In this document: positions 5,919 through 8,783 of the stretch, piece after piece
Layout: each line of letters opens with the position of its first letter
Numbering within the stretch: the stretch's first letter is position 1
NCBI GenBank assembly: GCA_964573885.1
Contig: CAZNLL010000146.1
Span: 1-8,783 of the forward strand
Reading direction: 5' to 3'
DNA: 8,783 nt
Origin: CAZNLL01 sp964573885
Lineage (GTDB): Bacteria; Desulfobacterota; DSM-4660; Desulfatiglandales; Desulfatiglandaceae
The notes under the pieces: model-generated
What the model was told of the DNA's origin: nothing
Databases searched by the model: none
What the model saw: the letters and a program-made list of their open reading frames with translations, nothing else
Program-made: the position numbers and the translations under genes

Positions 5919-7863
5919 TTTCCAGGCTCGGGGCAAGGGCCTCAATCAAAGCCATGACCTCGGGAGGGATCTGAAAGGACAGGACCCGGTTCCGGTCGTC
6001 CGGGATCCCGCCGCCGGAGGGAAGGCCGTTTTGAAAAAGCGGCAACTGGGGGTCGTTCACCGCTACGTAACGGGCCAGTTGTGTAAGCAGATTCACCTCA
6101 GCGGAAGAAGAAAGGGGCTGGTGGTCCACCATGGTACACCAGATCTCCCCCACCCCGTTTTCATAGGCCACCACCTCCACAACCCGGCTCTGCTGGGGCC
6201 AGTATGAGGTGGAAGACGTTTGGACCTCCCAGTAGGACAAAGACGGGTCTGTCTGATGAGGATGGGGGGTGATCTTATTCACATGCCCGTGTCCGACCAG
6301 GTGGAGTATCACGTTGGGAACCTTCTGCAAGGTGTCCACCAGGAGCGTCTTACAGGCCCCGGGACCGATACAAATAAATGAGTCCGGATCTTCGTCCTCG
6401 ATGACGGCCACACCCGTGGAAGGATGATGGGACGCCACAATAGCCAGGTATCCATCCCTTTGGGCACGGTCGAGCTGACACTCAAGCCACCGGTATTGGG
6501 TTGCAGACATCCCCCCTTCGGCCGCTATGGGAGATTCGTCGGTATTCAAAAAAATGACCCGGATAGGCACCTCCCCGCCCTGGGCCGTCTTGATGTCCAG
6601 GGTGTAATACCCCATCTCCGGATCCACCCCGTCGGGAAACAGGGCATTACATTCGTCGTTATTGGGCAGAAATCCATGGCCCCCCGGCCGTGCCAGGGCC
6701 ATGAGGCCCTGCATCCCCTGGAATTCCCGGTCCCGGTCTGGCGTAATCCTCACGCCGATCTCGGAAGGGTCGGCGTCGGAGGGACTGTGCTCGACCTGGT
6801 CAAAGGAAAAATTCGGGTCCATCTCGGCCCGCACCGCCTCCTTTCCATCCGTCAAGGCGAGCATCACCAGTTCCATGCTCAGGGGCTTGGAAAGCAGCCC
6901 GCCGATACCCGGCCCACCGATCATGTCGTAAAAGGCCTGGGGCGGGGTTGGTCCCCCCTCAAGGGTATTGATAATAAGGGTGGGCATGCCCAAGACATAG
7001 CCGAAAGGAGACTCGCTTCCAAGCCATACAGAACCATCAAAGAAGAAATTGTTCAAGGGGCTGGTCGAATGCTTCTGGCTGTCGACCCAGAAGTTTCCCA
7101 TATGGAGTGCGTCGTGGTTCCCGATCAGCGTAAACCACGGCACCCTCCCTCCTGACGGGGTCCGCAGGCCCCGGGCGGGGAAATCCGCGTTTGAGTTCGG
7201 AAATCCTGGCCGGTCATAGGGGTCAAAGGCATCCTGGCTTCCAAAGCAACGCGCACCCAGGTTGCGACCATCATCGGTGAGGTTCAAGTCCCCCGTATCA
7301 GGCCGAATGAAGCCCCGGTCAGGGCCTTCCAAGATTTCAAAAAACCATTTAAACTCGATGCCGGATCCATTGTCTGCCCCGTCACCCAGGGAAAGGAGTT
7401 GATCAAAGACCCGGTCATAATTCTGCATCAGGCCGTTGGCCGTAAGAATGGTGGCGTTCCAAAGGTGGGGGGAGAGGTCCTCCTGGGGGGCATAGGCCCC
7501 CGTGAGCATCCCGAAGAGGATGCTTTGGGCATCAAAGAAATGGAGTCGGGCCGGGCTTTCTTCGTCCGCCACATGCTGATCCGTGGAAACAAACCAATAG
7601 GAAAGAGACCAGAAGGCCCCCTGCCCCTGCCCTGTGGATCCCGGAACGGGAAAGACCTTATGGGGCTCTCCCGGCCCCAGGTCCAATGCAAACCCGCCCG
7701 ATACGGGTAGGGGAACCCAGGTCTGCTCCAGGGTGGTCTTCACCACCGGTTGAAGCCTGCGCTCTCCCCCTGAGGGACCGGTTCCCGGGGAATCACCCTC
7801 ATTACTGCATCCCACCCAACAGAAGCACCACAGGACAAGGACAAAAGGGAGTAGCTTTTTCAT
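5836..7863 (-). CDS. Predicted lipoprotein metallophosphoesterase with long inserts
   Basis: From the ATG at 7863 this encodes 675 residues. The N-terminus is a lipoprotein signal: KK, a hydrophobic core, then W-V-G-C with the lipidated Cys at 19, followed by Ser and a Gly/Ser/Pro-rich linker. The lipobox is imperfect at position -3 (Trp). Calcineurin-type metal motifs occur in order but widely spaced: STDQH (D95, H97), LGDGADNGS (D161), GNHD (248-251), SHHPS (H479-H480) and GHGH (524-527). The more than 200 residues between GNHD and SHH are an insert that resembles the RPA4764/PPA1498-type families of secreted metallophosphoesterases (recalled, not searched). The tail is proline-rich. The product is probably anchored in the cell envelope facing the periplasm or outside; the substrate is unknown. 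It follows the TatD-like gene by 20 bases and is probably last in a leftward operon. Confidence 0.88.
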   Translation of the reverse strand: MKKLLPFVLVLWCFCWVGCSNEGDSPGTGPSGGERRLQPVVKTTLEQTWVPLPVSGGFALDLGPGEPHKVFPVPGSTGQGQGAFWSLSYWFVSTDQHVADEESPARLHFFDAQSILFGMLTGAYAPQEDLSPHLWNATILTANGLMQNYDRVFDQLLSLGDGADNGSGIEFKWFFEILEGPDRGFIRPDTGDLNLTDDGRNLGARCFGSQDAFDPYDRPGFPNSNADFPARGLRTPSGGRVPWFTLIGNHDALHMGNFWVDSQKHSTSPLNNFFFDGSVWLGSESPFGYVLGMPTLIINTLEGGPTPPQAFYDMIGGPGIGGLLSKPLSMELVMLALTDGKEAVRAEMDPNFSFDQVEHSPSDADPSEIGVRITPDRDREFQGMQGLMALARPGGHGFLPNNDECNALFPDGVDPEMGYYTLDIKTAQGGEVPIRVIFLNTDESPIAAEGGMSATQYRWLECQLDRAQRDGYLAIVASHHPSTGVAVIEDEDPDSFICIGPGACKTLLVDTLQKVPNVILHLVGHGHVNKITPHPHQTDPSLSYWEVQTSSTSYWPQQSRVVEVVAYENGVGEIWCTMVDHQPLSSSAEVNLLTQLARYVAVNDPQLPLFQNGLPSGGGIPDDRNRVLSFQIPPEVMALIEALAPSLEITSRDVFPNGQPQLPPPPPAVDGAGPS
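5908..5926. other. Perfect hairpin at the convergent gene junction
   Basis: CCTGGAA and TTCCAGG form a 7-bp stem around a five-base loop that holds the glnD stop codon (TGA at 5916-5918). It can form in RNA from either strand. No T tract follows on either side, so it is at best a weak terminator or a stabiliser of the glnD transcript end. It also lies within the coding part of the convergent lipoprotein gene. It may be chance. Confidence 0.35.
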
Positions 7864-7869
7864 GGGTGT

Positions 7870-7876
7870 CTCCTTT
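7870..7876 (-). promoter_or_regulatory. Ribosome binding site of the lipoprotein gene
   Basis: Read on the minus strand this is AAAGGAG, six bases before the ATG at 7863-7861. It decides the start: the in-frame GTG at 7881-7879 would put the ribosome site inside the gene and add six residues before the MKK of the signal peptide. Confidence 0.82.
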
Positions 7877-7883
7877 CCCACTC

Positions 7884-8444
7884 CTAATAGGATAAAGAAA
7901 AGAACCTGGCCCCGTTGCCGTAAAAAAGCTTCTTGCGGGCGGCCTCCGGCAGGTCATTGTCGCGACTCAATTGGACCACATCCTCATAAAAACGGTCACC
8001 CGAGTCTGTATTGCACATAATACGGTCCATGCGGTCTGAACCCATGGAGATGATGCGTTTCAGCTCCTCTTTTGAATCACCCTTCTCCAGGCCGATTTCC
8101 CCTATGCCCTTGCACAGGGGATCCTCAAGGGAGAAATGAAGGAGGGGACCGATCTGCCCGGGTTCCAAGTCCGGGGGTATGGAACGGGGATGAACCCCGG
8201 CGAGATAATGGCATGCCAGCCCGGCTTGGGCATGCCTTTTAATACAATTTCCCTTGGACTTAAGGCAGGCCTCCAGCCTGGAGACGGAATCCGCCCCTTC
8301 ACAATAGGCCCACGAAACCACGGCGCACCCCGCTTCTTTGAGCCATTCAATGCGATGAGGCCGGTATCGCTCAATAAAATCAAGATGCACATGGCTGTCC
8401 AGAATCCTTTCCTTGCCCGACTTCTCTTTACCCCTTGGCACCAT
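7884..8444 (-). CDS. TatD-like metal-dependent hydrolase, apparently internally deleted
   Basis: A 186-residue frame. The N-terminal part fits the TatD-type amidohydrolase barrel: H18 and H20 in LDSHVHLD, AGVHP at 82-86, and E116 in GIGEIGLE. The C-terminal part also fits: GSDRMDRIMCNTDSGD with the metal or catalytic Asp at 147, then an ARFF ending like the usual NPxRFF. Between residues about 121 and 124 the sequence jumps straight from the GEIGLE strand to the segment before the final strands. The middle strands, which carry the two later histidine ligands, are absent. Family members are usually about 260-290 residues, so roughly 90-100 are missing, in frame. It may be a decayed gene or a repurposed one. 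The ATG follows the upstream gene's stop by eight bases, with AGGG six bases ahead of it, so translation is probably coupled. Confidence 0.72.
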   Translation of the reverse strand: MVPRGKEKSGKERILDSHVHLDFIERYRPHRIEWLKEAGCAVVSWAYCEGADSVSRLEACLKSKGNCIKRHAQAGLACHYLAGVHPRSIPPDLEPGQIGPLLHFSLEDPLCKGIGEIGLEKGDSKEELKRIISMGSDRMDRIMCNTDSGDRFYEDVVQLSRDNDLPEAARKKLFYGNGARFFSLSY

Positions 8445-8452
8445 CTGAGACC

Positions 8453-8783
8453 CTATGTCTTTAGTTTCTTATACATGACCAGGGCATCCACAAAACCCAG
8501 CCGGGCATGTCGAAAAGCCCCGGGCAGAACACCGGCCACTTCAAAGCCCTCCCTTTTCCACAGGCGCACAGCCACCTCGTTTGTAGAGACCACCAGGTTG
8601 TACTGCATGGCTCGAAAGCCCCGCCTTAGGGCCTCACCCTGGGAATGCCTGCACATCTCTGAACCAATCCCTCTCCTCCTGGCCTTCTCTGCCACAATGT
8701 ATCCGCAGTTACACACATGGGCCCCCAGGCCGGGCTGGTTGGGCTTTATGTAATAGGTGCCGAGGACCTGGTTCGTTTCATCC
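8453..8783 (-). CDS. GNAT family N-acetyltransferase (partial, N-terminus off the right edge)
   Basis: The frame stays open to the window edge, giving about 109 visible residues of the C-terminal part, ending at a TAG at 8455-8453. Acetyl-CoA-binding motif A is clear: GYIVAEKARRRGIGSEMC, with the R-x-x-G-x-G loop at visible residues 35-40. Motif B follows as STNEVAVRLWKREGFEVAG, the usual N-x-A-x-x-L-W-x-x-x-G-F pattern, then the PGAFRH...DALVMYK ending common in RimI/RimJ-like members. The reaction is acetyl transfer from acetyl-CoA to an amine; the acceptor cannot be told from the sequence. It is the first visible gene of the leftward cluster, and its promoter must lie outside the window. 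Confidence 0.9.
   Translation of the reverse strand, partial: DETNQVLGTYYIKPNQPGLGAHVCNCGYIVAEKARRRGIGSEMCRHSQGEALRRGFRAMQYNLVVSTNEVAVRLWKREGFEVAGVLPGAFRHARLGFVDALVMYKKLKT

Noticed and set aside
5620..6207. A 195-codon rightward frame bridging the convergent junction
   Set aside because: It overlaps glnD in another frame and the lipoprotein gene in antisense, and shows no domain.
7879..7881. GTG start for the lipoprotein gene
   Set aside because: It would place the ribosome binding site within the gene and disrupt a normal MKK-type signal peptide start at 7863.

Overview
The window reads as a housekeeping and nitrogen-regulation region from a GC-rich Gram-negative bacterium. The presence of GlnD, a consensus sigma-54 promoter and a lipoprotein with a Cys-Ser lipobox suggests a proteobacterium. 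The amtB-glnK-glnD gene order hints at Desulfobacterota (former Deltaproteobacteria). That placement is an inference; no rRNA or other phylogenetic marker is present.

Layout. (i) 1-1344, minus strand: a metallophosphoesterase joined to a nucleotidyltransferase-like C-terminal domain. It starts at a GTG and runs off the left edge. (ii) 1345-1625: a divergent intergenic region with a strongly AT-rich core, two copies of a 12-bp dyad (TACAA-N2-TTGYA) 30 bp apart, and a textbook sigma-54 promoter facing right. (iii) 1626-5918, plus strand: a compact amtB-glnK-glnD operon holding the ammonium channel, the PII protein that gates it, and the enzyme that uridylylates PII. (iv) 5836-7863, minus strand: a predicted lipoprotein metallophosphoesterase with long inserts, whose 3' end overlaps the 3' end of glnD by 83 bp. 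(v) 7884-8444, minus strand: a TatD-like metal hydrolase that appears to lack about 90-100 residues of its barrel. (vi) 8453-8783, minus strand: the C-terminal part of a GNAT acetyltransferase that runs off the right edge. Genes vi, v and iv are closely spaced and read as one leftward operon.

How they work together. The central operon is a complete ammonium sensing and uptake module. Under nitrogen limitation a sigma-54 activator, probably bound at the two upstream dyads, would switch on amtB and glnK. GlnD then modifies Tyr51 of the PII protein, which controls its docking on AmtB. The divergent metallophosphoesterase-nucleotidyltransferase gene shares the control region. Like GlnD, it pairs a nucleotidyltransferase fold with a phosphohydrolase fold. 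It is the least explained gene here and the most interesting lead. No tRNA, rRNA, CRISPR array, insertion sequence or phage gene was seen.
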